NCBI GenBank assembly: GCA_947493005.1
Contig: CANLOY010000001.1
Span: 496,001 to 560,000, forward strand
Length of the DNA stretch: 64,000 nt
Source of the DNA: an uncultured Roseivirga sp.
GTDB taxonomy: Bacteria; Bacteroidota; Bacteroidia; Cytophagales; Cyclobacteriaceae
Reading direction: 5' to 3'
Every line of letters begins with the position of its first letter. Position 1 is the stretch's first letter. Below are positions 25,121 through 32,879 of the stretch, piece after piece. The position numbers and the translations under genes were made by a program. The notes under the pieces are model-generated. The model was not told the DNA's origin. It saw only the letters and a program-made list of their open reading frames with translations, and made no database searches.

Positions 25121-25627
25121 ATGGCTACTCTAGAATTCAACTACACATTATCCCAAATGTCAAAATCGTTGAAGCCATTCGCTTTAAAACTGACCAGAGA
25201 TACAGATGATGCCAATGATTTGTTACAAGAAACTCTAATGAAGGCTTTTAATCACAGAGAAAAGTTTTCTCAGGGAACCAATCTTAAAGCCTGGCTCTAC
25301 ACAATTATGAAAAACACCTTTATAACCAATTATCAAAGAATGGTTAGAAGGGGTACTTTCATCGATACAACTGATAATCTTCATTTTATCAATTCTACCG
25401 GTTCCAGAATAGAGAATATGGCTGCAGGTAATTTTGCTTTAAGAGATATCAATCATGCAATAGAAAATCTCGATGATGTACATAAGACTCCTTTTATGTT
25501 ATATTTCAGAGGGTTTAAATATCATGAGATTTCGGAGAGACTTGAGATTCCCATTGGTACCGTGAAAAACAGAATTCACATTGCTAGAAAGCAGTTAAAG
25601 GACAAGCTAAGTATTTACAAATCATAA
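25121..25627 (+). CDS. ECF sigma factor of the carotenoid cluster (LitS-like role)
   Basis: The 168-residue protein has sigma region 2 (about residues 10-78: LKPFALKLTRDTDDANDLLQ, KAFNHREKF, LKAWLYTIMKNTFITNYQR) and region 4 (about 108-160: HKTPFMLYFRGFKYHEISER, GTVKNRIHIARKQL). No anti-sigma gene is adjacent. In Streptomyces a MerR/B12 protein controls an ECF sigma that switches on carotenoid genes, and the same order here suggests a light-regulated cascade. It is 16 bases upstream of crtI, probably in the same operon. Confidence 0.93.
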   Translation: MATLEFNYTLSQMSKSLKPFALKLTRDTDDANDLLQETLMKAFNHREKFSQGTNLKAWLYTIMKNTFITNYQRMVRRGTFIDTTDNLHFINSTGSRIENMAAGNFALRDINHAIENLDDVHKTPFMLYFRGFKYHEISERLEIPIGTVKNRIHIARKQLKDKLSIYKS

Positions 25628-25643
25628 GATCAGCTCCATTTTA

Positions 25644-27119
25644 ATGGGTAAAAAAAAAGCACTTGTAATTGGCTCTGGCTTTGCCGGGCTATCTACAGCC
25701 ATCAATTTGGCTTACAAAGGCTTTGATGTTACTATTCTTGAGAAGAATAGCACAATAGGTGGTAGGGCAAGACAATTCTCTGAATCAGGGTTTACCTTCG
25801 ACATGGGACCAAGCTGGTATTGGATGCCAGATGTGTTTGAATCATTTTTCAACAGGTTCGGTAAATCTGTTTCAGATTATTATAATCTCATCAGGTTAGA
25901 TCCGAGCTATCAGGTGATATACAATAAAGGCGAAACACTTTCCATTCCTTCAGGCATGAGGGATCTGGAGTCAATGTTCGAATCTTTAGAAACAGGAGCT
26001 GGCCTTCAACTCAGAGCATTCTTAAAGCAAGCTGCCTATAAATATAAGGTCGGCATAAATAAATTAGTCTATAAGCCAGGTCGTTCGTTAACAGAATTTG
26101 CCAGTTTAAAGCTATTGATTGATGTAGTTCGAATGGATGTTTTCCAGTCTATGAGCAAACACATTAGAAAATTCTTTAAACACCCTAAACTCATTCAATT
26201 AATGGAATTCCCCGTTTTATTTCTCGGGGCATTGCCCGAAAACACCCCCGCACTTTACAGTTTAATGAATTACGCTGATATGTCTTTAGGTACTTGGTAC
26301 CCAAAAGGAGGTATGTTTAAGATTGTTGGAGCAATGGAAAGTCTGGCCAAAGAGTTGGGTGTTGAAATCTTAACAAATCAGGAAGTTGTAAAGATTAATC
26401 ACTCAAATGGTAGAGTACACTCAGTTAATACCAAACAGGTTGAAATAACGGCAGATGTGTTGGTTGCAGGGGCCGATTATCACCATGTAGAGACTCAATT
26501 GTTGGATTCATCAACAAGAAACTACTCAGCCAAATACTGGGATAAAAGAGCGATGGCTCCCTCCTCTCTTCTTTACTATCTCGGGGTAAATAAAAAGCTT
26601 GACAAGCTACTTCACCACAACCTTTTCTTTGATACTGATTTCGCACCCCATGCACGAGATATCTACACTACTCCGAGATGGCCTGATAAACCATTATTCT
26701 ATGCTTCGGCCACTTCCAGAACAGACGAAACGGTTGCTCCCCAAGGCTGTGAAAACTTGTTTTTGCTAATTCCGGTAGCTCCAGGACTTGATGACAATGA
26801 AGAGATAAGGGACAAGTATTTCGATATGATTCTAGAAAGATTGGAAGGGTTTACTGAAGAAAATATCGGAGATCATATTGTCTATAAGCGAAGCTTTGCA
26901 CACAAAGACTTTGTCAAAGATTACAACTCATTCAAAGGCAATGCCTATGGTTTGGCTAACACCTTAAAACAAACGGCAATTTTAAAACCATCTCTAAAAT
27001 CGAAGAAATTAAAGAACATGTACTACACAGGACAATTAACTGTTCCAGGGCCAGGTGTTCCGCCTAGTCTTATCTCGGGAATCGTGGTTGCCAATGAAGT
27101 TGAAAAAGATATGGCCTAA
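25644..27119 (+). CDS. crtI: phytoene desaturase
   Basis: CrtI is an FAD enzyme that desaturates phytoene to lycopene at the membrane surface. The 491 residues begin with the dinucleotide fold KALVIGSGFAGLSTAINLAYKG and ILEKNSTIGGRARQF, and include FDMGPSWYWMPDVFE. The C-terminal CrtI signature is near residues 453-475 (MYYTGQLTVPGPGVPPSLIS). The length is normal for bacterial-type CrtI. A second desaturase acting at the 3',4' position (CrtD) would look similar, but the pairing with crtB supports crtI. Confidence 0.95.
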   Translation: MGKKKALVIGSGFAGLSTAINLAYKGFDVTILEKNSTIGGRARQFSESGFTFDMGPSWYWMPDVFESFFNRFGKSVSDYYNLIRLDPSYQVIYNKGETLSIPSGMRDLESMFESLETGAGLQLRAFLKQAAYKYKVGINKLVYKPGRSLTEFASLKLLIDVVRMDVFQSMSKHIRKFFKHPKLIQLMEFPVLFLGALPENTPALYSLMNYADMSLGTWYPKGGMFKIVGAMESLAKELGVEILTNQEVVKINHSNGRVHSVNTKQVEITADVLVAGADYHHVETQLLDSSTRNYSAKYWDKRAMAPSSLLYYLGVNKKLDKLLHHNLFFDTDFAPHARDIYTTPRWPDKPLFYASATSRTDETVAPQGCENLFLLIPVAPGLDDNEEIRDKYFDMILERLEGFTEENIGDHIVYKRSFAHKDFVKDYNSFKGNAYGLANTLKQTAILKPSLKSKKLKNMYYTGQLTVPGPGVPPSLISGIVVANEVEKDMA

Positions 27120-27149
27120 ACCTCTCAGCGTTTTATTAGTTATTTTTAA

Positions 27150-27974
27150 ATGATGGAATTATTTGACCATACCGCAATGGATTGTAGTAAGCTGATCACT
27201 CAGCGTTACTCTACCTCTTTCACTTTGGGGATCAAAACCTTAAACAAAAAATTCCATTACCCCATTTATAGCATCTACGGCTACGTAAGATATGCAGACG
27301 AAATTGTAGACACATTTCACGACTATGATAAGACCAAACTTCTAGAGAGGTTCAAGAGTGATACCTTTCGGGCAATTGATGAAGGAATAAGTCTCAACCC
27401 CGTACTTCACTCGTTTCAGAAGGTTGTTAACGAATACAATATAGATCATTCATTGATTGATGCTTTTTTGAAAAGCATGGAAATGGATCTAAACGAAACC
27501 AAATACAATGAAGCAGATTATCAAGAATACATTTATGGTTCTGCAGAAGTAGTTGGTTTAATGTGTCTGATGGTTTTTTGCGAAGGAAATAGAACTATGT
27601 TCAAGACTCTTTCTGCCTCTGCCAAAAGGTTAGGAGCAGCATTCCAAAAAGTAAACTTTGTACGCGATATTAAAAGTGACTTTGAAGAAAGAGGGAGAGT
27701 ATACTTTCCGGGAGTAGATTTTAACACATTCTCAGCTTCTTCAAAAAAACAAATTGAAGCAGACATTCAGGCAGATTTTGATGCGGCTTTAGTTGGTATA
27801 AAACAATTACCTAAAGGAGCCAGAATGGGGGTTTACCTGGCATATAAGTATTACCTTAAGCTGTTTAGAAAAATTAAAAACTGTCCTTGCTCAAAAATTA
27901 AAGAGCAAAGAATACGCATCCCCAATACCAAAAAATTCAGCATTCTGTTAAGCACCTACCTACAGCCTATCTAG
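27150..27974 (+). CDS. crtB: phytoene synthase
   Basis: CrtB condenses two GGPP molecules into phytoene. The 274-residue protein has the two Asp-rich motifs: YVRYADEIVD near residue 45 (DxxxD) and GAAFQKVNFVRDIKSDFEER near residue 164 (NxxRDxxxD). RVYFPG follows, as in bona fide phytoene synthases. It starts 30 bases after crtI. The GGPP synthase that feeds it is not in this window. Confidence 0.95.
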   Translation: MMELFDHTAMDCSKLITQRYSTSFTLGIKTLNKKFHYPIYSIYGYVRYADEIVDTFHDYDKTKLLERFKSDTFRAIDEGISLNPVLHSFQKVVNEYNIDHSLIDAFLKSMEMDLNETKYNEADYQEYIYGSAEVVGLMCLMVFCEGNRTMFKTLSASAKRLGAAFQKVNFVRDIKSDFEERGRVYFPGVDFNTFSASSKKQIEADIQADFDAALVGIKQLPKGARMGVYLAYKYYLKLFRKIKNCPCSKIKEQRIRIPNTKKFSILLSTYLQPI

Positions 27975-28048
27975 CGGCCATTCTTACCATTTAGGAAGGA
28001 ATTATTGAATTCTTTTAAACATATCATACTGTTGTTTGTTTAAAATCT

Positions 28049-28894
28049 ATGTTCAATCTCAAAGTTGATATTGATGTTAATTCAGGTTTCTGCTTCGGTG
28101 TAGTTTATGCCATTGAAATGGCAGAAGAAATTCTATCTGAAGATGGCCAACTATACTGCCTGGGAGACATAGTACATAATGACGAAGAGGTAAAAAGGCT
28201 AGAGCAAAAGGGCTTAGAAATAATAACCCATCAACAGCTGAAATTTGTACGTAACAGCAAAGTTCTAATTCGTGCACATGGTGAACCACCGAGTACATAT
28301 CAGTTAGCTCTGGAAAACAATATTGAGTTAATTGATGCTTCTTGTCCTGTTGTTTTAAAACTTCAAAACAGAATAAAAAACTCATACGACCGAAAGGAAA
28401 ATATCTACATATACGGTAAACATGGACATGCAGAAGTGGTTGGTCTTTTGGGGCAGACTAGCAATCAGGCGGTAGTATTTCAAGACTTAGAAGAACTTGA
28501 TACCAAGACGCTTCCTCAAACAATGACACTGTTTAGTCAGACGACTAAAAGCACAGATAAATTTCATGAAATCAATAAAGTTCTTCGTGAAAATGGCATT
28601 GAGGTTAAAACCAATGATACAATTTGCCGTCAGGTATCAAACAGAGATAACGAGTTGAGAAATTTTGCCAAAAAATTCGATGTTGTAGTTTTTGTCAGTG
28701 GAACAAAATCATCCAATGGAAAGGTACTCTATAAAGTTTGTCAGGAACAAAACAAAAGAACTCACTTTGTTTCATTCATAACTGACGTAAAAACTGAATG
28801 GTTTGGCAAAAACGAATCCATTGGAGTTTGTGGTGCAACATCCACCCCAATGTGGCTAATGAAAGATGTTAGGCAACATCTTCAAAGGTTATAA
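28049..28894 (+). CDS. ispH: 4-hydroxy-3-methylbut-2-enyl diphosphate reductase
   Basis: IspH makes IPP and DMAPP in the last step of the MEP pathway, using a [4Fe-4S] cluster. The three cluster cysteines are in NSGFCFGVVYA (about residue 15), DASCPVVLKLQ (about residue 99) and VCGATSTPMWL (about residue 265). RAHGEPP and NDTICRQVSNRDNEL are typical of the Bacteroidetes form. The 281-residue length is normal. Its place within the crt cluster ties precursor supply to pigment synthesis. Confidence 0.95.
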   Translation: MFNLKVDIDVNSGFCFGVVYAIEMAEEILSEDGQLYCLGDIVHNDEEVKRLEQKGLEIITHQQLKFVRNSKVLIRAHGEPPSTYQLALENNIELIDASCPVVLKLQNRIKNSYDRKENIYIYGKHGHAEVVGLLGQTSNQAVVFQDLEELDTKTLPQTMTLFSQTTKSTDKFHEINKVLRENGIEVKTNDTICRQVSNRDNELRNFAKKFDVVVFVSGTKSSNGKVLYKVCQEQNKRTHFVSFITDVKTEWFGKNESIGVCGATSTPMWLMKDVRQHLQRL

Positions 28895-28910
28895 TAGCTA
28901 ACTTACATTA

Positions 28911-29624
28911 GTGAAGAGCTTGAAGTCACATATGGGTGTAGTCATCGCAACTATATTGATCCTACTATGGTTTACATCCCTTATCACTGGACTTCACTTG
29001 GATATAAATTATTCATCTCCGCTATTGTACCTTCTAATCCTGGTTCAAACTCATTTATATACAGGCCTTTTCATCACAGCACATGACGCTATTCACGGCA
29101 CAGTATCCAGAAATAGATGGTGGAACAGGAAAATAGGTCAATTCTGCGCCTTGTTATTTTCATACAACTTCTATGGCAGATTGCTTCCAAAGCATCATGA
29201 ACACCACCAATTTGTAGCCACCAGTAAAGACCCTGATTATCACCATGGAGGTTTTTTTTCCTGGTATGTAAGTTTTCTGAAACAATACATCAGCTGGTTG
29301 CAGATTGTTCTTATGGCTGTAACGTTCAACATATTCAAGCTTTTTTTCCCCATTGAGAACCTCATACTTTTTTGGATGCTCCCAGCAGTTTTAGCCACAT
29401 TTCAGTTGTTCTACTTTGGGACATACATTCCTCACAAAGGACATCATTCAGAAAAAAACATCCATAAGTCCAAGAGCCAAAAGTTCAATCACTTTCTGGC
29501 GTTTATAAGCTGCTATTTTTTTGGTTATCACTACGAACACCATGCCTCACCCGCCACCCCCTGGTGGCAACTTTATAAGGTCAAGAAGCATTATCATTTG
29601 AAAGGGTACCCTTATAGATCATAA
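28911..29624 (+). CDS. crtW: beta-carotene ketolase of the CrtW type
   Basis: CrtW adds 4-keto groups to beta-ionone rings with a di-iron centre. The 237-residue membrane protein has His motifs FITAHDAIHGTVSRN (about 55-68), LLPKHHEHHQFVATSKDPDYH (about 93-112), FGTYIPHKGHH (about 172) and FGYHYEHHASPATPWWQLYK (about 204-223), in the order known for CrtW. It starts at a GTG 16 bases after ispH; the ATG at 28932 is an alternative. Together with CrtZ and CruF-like activity it suggests a flexixanthin-like ketocarotenoid, which is inference. Confidence 0.88.
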   Translation: MKSLKSHMGVVIATILILLWFTSLITGLHLDINYSSPLLYLLILVQTHLYTGLFITAHDAIHGTVSRNRWWNRKIGQFCALLFSYNFYGRLLPKHHEHHQFVATSKDPDYHHGGFFSWYVSFLKQYISWLQIVLMAVTFNIFKLFFPIENLILFWMLPAVLATFQLFYFGTYIPHKGHHSEKNIHKSKSQKFNHFLAFISCYFFGYHYEHHASPATPWWQLYKVKKHYHLKGYPYRS

Positions 29625-29646
29625 AAAAAGCCACCAAAAGGTGGCT
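29622..29646 (-). terminator. terminator between convergent crtW and the ABC gene
   Basis: AGCCACC and GGTGGCT (29629-29635, 29640-29646) form a 7-bp stem with an AAAA loop. On the minus strand it is followed by seven T residues, so it is a good terminator for the ABC ATPase gene and may also stop the crt transcript. Confidence 0.85.
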
Positions 29647-29670
29647 TCAATTCTATAATCTTAGCTATGA

Positions 29671-30345
29671 TTAATGTCTATCGTCTCTATCAAGTCCTCC
29701 ATCAACTAAATTGATGGTTCGCTTGCCATAAGATGCGTTATCTTTCGAGTGAGTTACCTGAATGATGGTCATTCCCTCTTCATTAAGTTTTTGAAACAAT
29801 TGCATGATTTCTTCAGCCTGGTCGGAATGTAGATTACCAGTAGGCTCATCGGCCAATAGTAGCTTAGGCTGACCAATCAAAGCCCGTGCTACTCCAACCA
29901 ACTGTTGCTGCCCTCCGGAAAGCTGTTCAGGGAATAAATCTTTCTTGGCAACCATTTGAAAACGGTCCAGCATTTCGGCAACCAGACTTTTTCTTTCTGA
30001 TGACTTAACACCTTTATAAAGTAATGGCGTTTCAATATTCTCATACACCGTCAATTCATCGATTAGGTGGTAAGCCTGAAAAACAAATCCAATATGGTGT
30101 TTGTGTAAATCTGAACGCTTACGTTCCTTCATTTTATGAATTGGCTCATCAAAGAAGTAATACTCTCCTTGAGATGGTTCATCCAGCATGCCTATGATAT
30201 TCATAAGTGTAGATTTACCAGCACCACTGGGCCCCATGATGGTTACAAACTCACCTTGTTCGATCTCAAGATCAATACCTTTCAGAATAAAAGTTCTTTG
30301 ATACTTTGAATCGATGTATTTATCAATATCTCGTAGTTTTATCAT
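29671..30345 (-). CDS. ABC transporter ATP-binding protein (MacB/LolD type)
   Basis: The 224-residue ATPase has Walker A GPSGAGKST near residue 38, the Q-loop FQAYHLIDELTVYEN, the signature LSGGQQQLVGVARAL near residue 142, and Walker B LLLADEPTGNLHS. The signature carries VGVARAL instead of the more common VAIARAL. The subgroup works with FtsX-type permeases such as the one at 7461-9839, but no permease is adjacent. The upstream 173 bases (30346-30518) contain no gene. Confidence 0.95.
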   Translation of the reverse strand: MIKLRDIDKYIDSKYQRTFILKGIDLEIEQGEFVTIMGPSGAGKSTLMNIIGMLDEPSQGEYYFFDEPIHKMKERKRSDLHKHHIGFVFQAYHLIDELTVYENIETPLLYKGVKSSERKSLVAEMLDRFQMVAKKDLFPEQLSGGQQQLVGVARALIGQPKLLLADEPTGNLHSDQAEEIMQLFQKLNEEGMTIIQVTHSKDNASYGKRTINLVDGGLDRDDRH

Positions 30346-30518
30346 TTGTCTTGATTAAAGTTTTGACCTCAATGCATTTACCAATTTATATGCCAATAGC
30401 GAATATATTCATTTTAGGCATGAACAAAAGAATACTATCTTGAAATGTGTACATTTTCGATCAGTCTTGTTCGATTATGACACGAATACGGATACTTGAA
30501 TATGGTGTTTTTATACTT

Positions 30519-31742
30519 TTAGAAGGTATAAAAACCTGATTGCTCTTGTGGAGGGAAAAGTAGCATGGCACAAACAAATGCTACAATAGAAAGTACGAAT
30601 CCAATCATGAAAGTTGTATAGCACAATCGTAACAGTTTGTACTTTTTACCCAGCACAACTCCAAGAAAATAAATGTCCTTAATCATACTTCCATATAGAT
30701 ATTCACCATCTTTCATCATTTCTCTCATTCCCCACTCATAACGATCCAATTTCATCTTATGGAAATTACCAAAGAAAAGTAGATTGGTTTTTCTGCTCAA
30801 CACATCATCATCGGTAAACACCCCTGATGATACATTAGGTCTTGTTGCTAAAATGGCCAGAACTATAGTGGCCAAACAGACTACCACCAACATAATGGTA
30901 GGAATGATCAGGTTTGGGTATTCATTGAGTTTCCTGATTAAAACTGATACTACAACTGAAAGGATGATTGTATTAACAGAGATCATGATATTAGCCTTAT
31001 TATCGGCCATAGCACTAAGCTCCAAATGATTTTTAGAAGTGGTTCGAAACATTGTTTCCACTCCTCTGTCCGGCTTTAACGCAACCTTGTTTTCGAGCTT
31101 AGCTACCTTAGCTTCCAGCTCTTCTACATACTTATTTTCCTTTTTTTTCTTCTTATATGCCTTCTTAATCAATTGAAGGTTTTGCTCCTTAATGGGCTGT
31201 AAATGTGTTTTTGCATATGGAGTAAAGAACTGATGATCTTTGAAAAAAAGATAGTTCATCTCGTTCCAGGAATCACTATCTATTTTCTGATTCTTCATAT
31301 GCTCTACCTCTTTGTGCATTTTCTGAGACATATCTCCATAGTCGTTGCACGCCAGATGATGTAGATCCGCATCGCATAAAACTTGCTCAAGAAGGTTTTG
31401 AGGGTTCTGTGGCATCTTGGTAGCCACAATACAACCTTCAACTTTGGCAATCTTTTCTTCGGGGTAGTTTTCTTTTGTTAAAAAGGATTTTGCGATTTCA
31501 GCACTGATAGACTCATGACCCTGGCAACCATTCTTATAGCCGGTATCATGAAACCAGGCTGCTATAGTAAGTACCTCAATATCCTCTTCGCTCAATCCAC
31601 TTTCGCGACCAATCATCTTAGCTGCTTCTACCACTCGAACAGTATGATAGTTATCATGGTATACATACTTTTCAGGAATCTCATTTTCCAAAATAGACTT
31701 TGTATACACTTCAACCTTACTCAGGATATTGTCAGTTGCCAC
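30519..31742 (-). CDS. HD-domain phosphohydrolase fused to a Pycsar-type membrane effector domain
   Basis: Residues 1-190 form an HD domain with metal ligands H33, H65-D66 and D124 (YHTVRVVEAA, FHDTGYK, CDADLHHL); such domains hydrolyse cyclic nucleotides, (p)ppGpp or dNTPs. A Lys-rich coiled coil (about 190-222) links it to a C-terminal module resembling the Pycsar effector family (PycTM, formerly DUF5706). The latter has ELSAMADNKANIMISVNTIIL, two adjacent transmembrane helices (about 253-270 and 278-299), FGNFHKM, and a third helix (about 375-397). In Pycsar, PycTM proteins damage the membrane when a cyclase makes cCMP or cUMP. No cyclase is adjacent here, so a defence role is uncertain. 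Confidence 0.88.
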   Translation of the reverse strand: MATDNILSKVEVYTKSILENEIPEKYVYHDNYHTVRVVEAAKMIGRESGLSEEDIEVLTIAAWFHDTGYKNGCQGHESISAEIAKSFLTKENYPEEKIAKVEGCIVATKMPQNPQNLLEQVLCDADLHHLACNDYGDMSQKMHKEVEHMKNQKIDSDSWNEMNYLFFKDHQFFTPYAKTHLQPIKEQNLQLIKKAYKKKKKENKYVEELEAKVAKLENKVALKPDRGVETMFRTTSKNHLELSAMADNKANIMISVNTIILSVVVSVLIRKLNEYPNLIIPTIMLVVVCLATIVLAILATRPNVSSGVFTDDDVLSRKTNLLFFGNFHKMKLDRYEWGMREMMKDGEYLYGSMIKDIYFLGVVLGKKYKLLRLCYTTFMIGFVLSIVAFVCAMLLFPPQEQSGFYTF

Positions 31743-31885
31743 TATTCTTGAATCTAGAATCTATAAATATAAGGGGCTCATTTTAAATTACATATAATGA
31801 CCTCTTCGATATATGAAATGAATTTATCGTGAAATTAGTTTACTAACTGGAAACATTTTTGTCACTTATGAAATCAATACATCCC

Positions 31886-31893
31886 TATTTTTG
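31886..31893 (+). promoter_or_regulatory. candidate -7 box of the SdiA-regulated-like gene
   Basis: TATTTTTG matches TAnnTTTG. A TTTTTG sits upstream at 31856-31861 with a 24-base spacer, slightly longer than the usual 17-23. The box overlaps a possible TTG start at 31891, which supports using the ATG at 31906. Confidence 0.35.
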
Positions 31894-31905
31894 TTCGTAA
31901 TAATC

Positions 31906-32736
31906 ATGAGGAAAACGCTCAAGGCACTTTTTATTTTATATCTCATCCTTAATTCTTTTGTCTCTTCGGGTCAGGAAAAGAACAAAATGAGCTATGATTT
32001 GAATAAACCGGATGAAACTTACATTCTACCCGAGTATTTAGAAGAGGTATCAGGCCTTACTTACTATCAGCCAGGGCAGCTCGCCATGCTTAATGATGAA
32101 CACGGAAGAATGTTTGTATATGACCTAAGCAAAAAGAAAATTGTACGTAGAGTCCGGTTTGAGGGAAAGGGAGACTTTGAAGGTATCGAAAGAGTTGACG
32201 ATTACATATACGCCATTAAAAGCAACGGAAAGCTCTATAGATTCAATGTAAAAATAGAAGGTGTTGTTGAGAAAATAAATACCCCATTCGATAGTGAAAA
32301 CGATGTTGAAGGTTTAGGCTATGACCCTGATTCGAATCAGCTACTCATTGCTTTAAAAGCAAGTGGCGATATTAAGGGAGTTGAGGTAAAAGGTAAGGCA
32401 ATCTATGGTTACCATTTAAGTTCTCAGGAATTTACGAAGACACCCTTATATATAATCAAAAACAAAGACTTGGAACGTGTTGTAGGCAAAAAGTTCAGAT
32501 TAAGGCCTTCAGGAGTGGCAGTCCATCCAATTAGTAGGGAAACTTACGTTGTTGCTGCTTCTGGAAATTCATTGTTGGTATTTGATACTGAGGGAAAGCC
32601 AAAACATCTATTCAAGCTTAGGACCAGTTTGTTTCCGCAACCTGAAGGCATTGCCTTTGCACCTAATGGCGACATGTTTATTTCAAATGAAATGGATGGT
32701 GAAGGAGGGAAAATTCTCAAGTTTGTTTTTAGATAG
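31906..32736 (+). CDS. SdiA-regulated-like secreted beta-propeller protein
   Basis: From the ATG at 31906 the product has a signal peptide (MRKTLKALFILYLILNSFVSSGQ) and about 250 residues of propeller-type repeats such as LAMLNDEHGRMFVYDLSKKK, FEGIERVDDYIYAI and LFPQPEGIAFAPNGDMFISNE. The pattern fits the SdiA-regulated / esterase-like propeller family, with no defined function. It is probably periplasmic. The downstream phosphoesterase fusion follows after 143 bases and may be functionally linked. Confidence 0.78.
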   Translation: MRKTLKALFILYLILNSFVSSGQEKNKMSYDLNKPDETYILPEYLEEVSGLTYYQPGQLAMLNDEHGRMFVYDLSKKKIVRRVRFEGKGDFEGIERVDDYIYAIKSNGKLYRFNVKIEGVVEKINTPFDSENDVEGLGYDPDSNQLLIALKASGDIKGVEVKGKAIYGYHLSSQEFTKTPLYIIKNKDLERVVGKKFRLRPSGVAVHPISRETYVVAASGNSLLVFDTEGKPKHLFKLRTSLFPQPEGIAFAPNGDMFISNEMDGEGGKILKFVFR

Positions 32737-32879
32737 ACTTACTCAGTTTGTTTTATGGAGTAAGACATTCAAGTGTGTTTTTACATTGTGCTAGTTTAGT
32801 ACCTTGTTTACTCTTAACTTAATATTTGAATCTTTTTTGTTCCCATTGGGTTAATATGCCAGATCAAAACCTAGCTGTA

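Noticed and set aside
29671-31742. A Pycsar, CBASS or other complete anti-phage island.
   Set aside because: No cyclase, nuclease or toxin gene is adjacent to the HD-PycTM gene; neighbours are housekeeping or pigment genes, and there is no mobile element.
32826-32879. Longer N-terminus of the phosphoesterase fusion from TTG at 32826.
   Set aside because: It puts 18 residues before a clear signal peptide; the ATG at 32880 gives a normal signal sequence.
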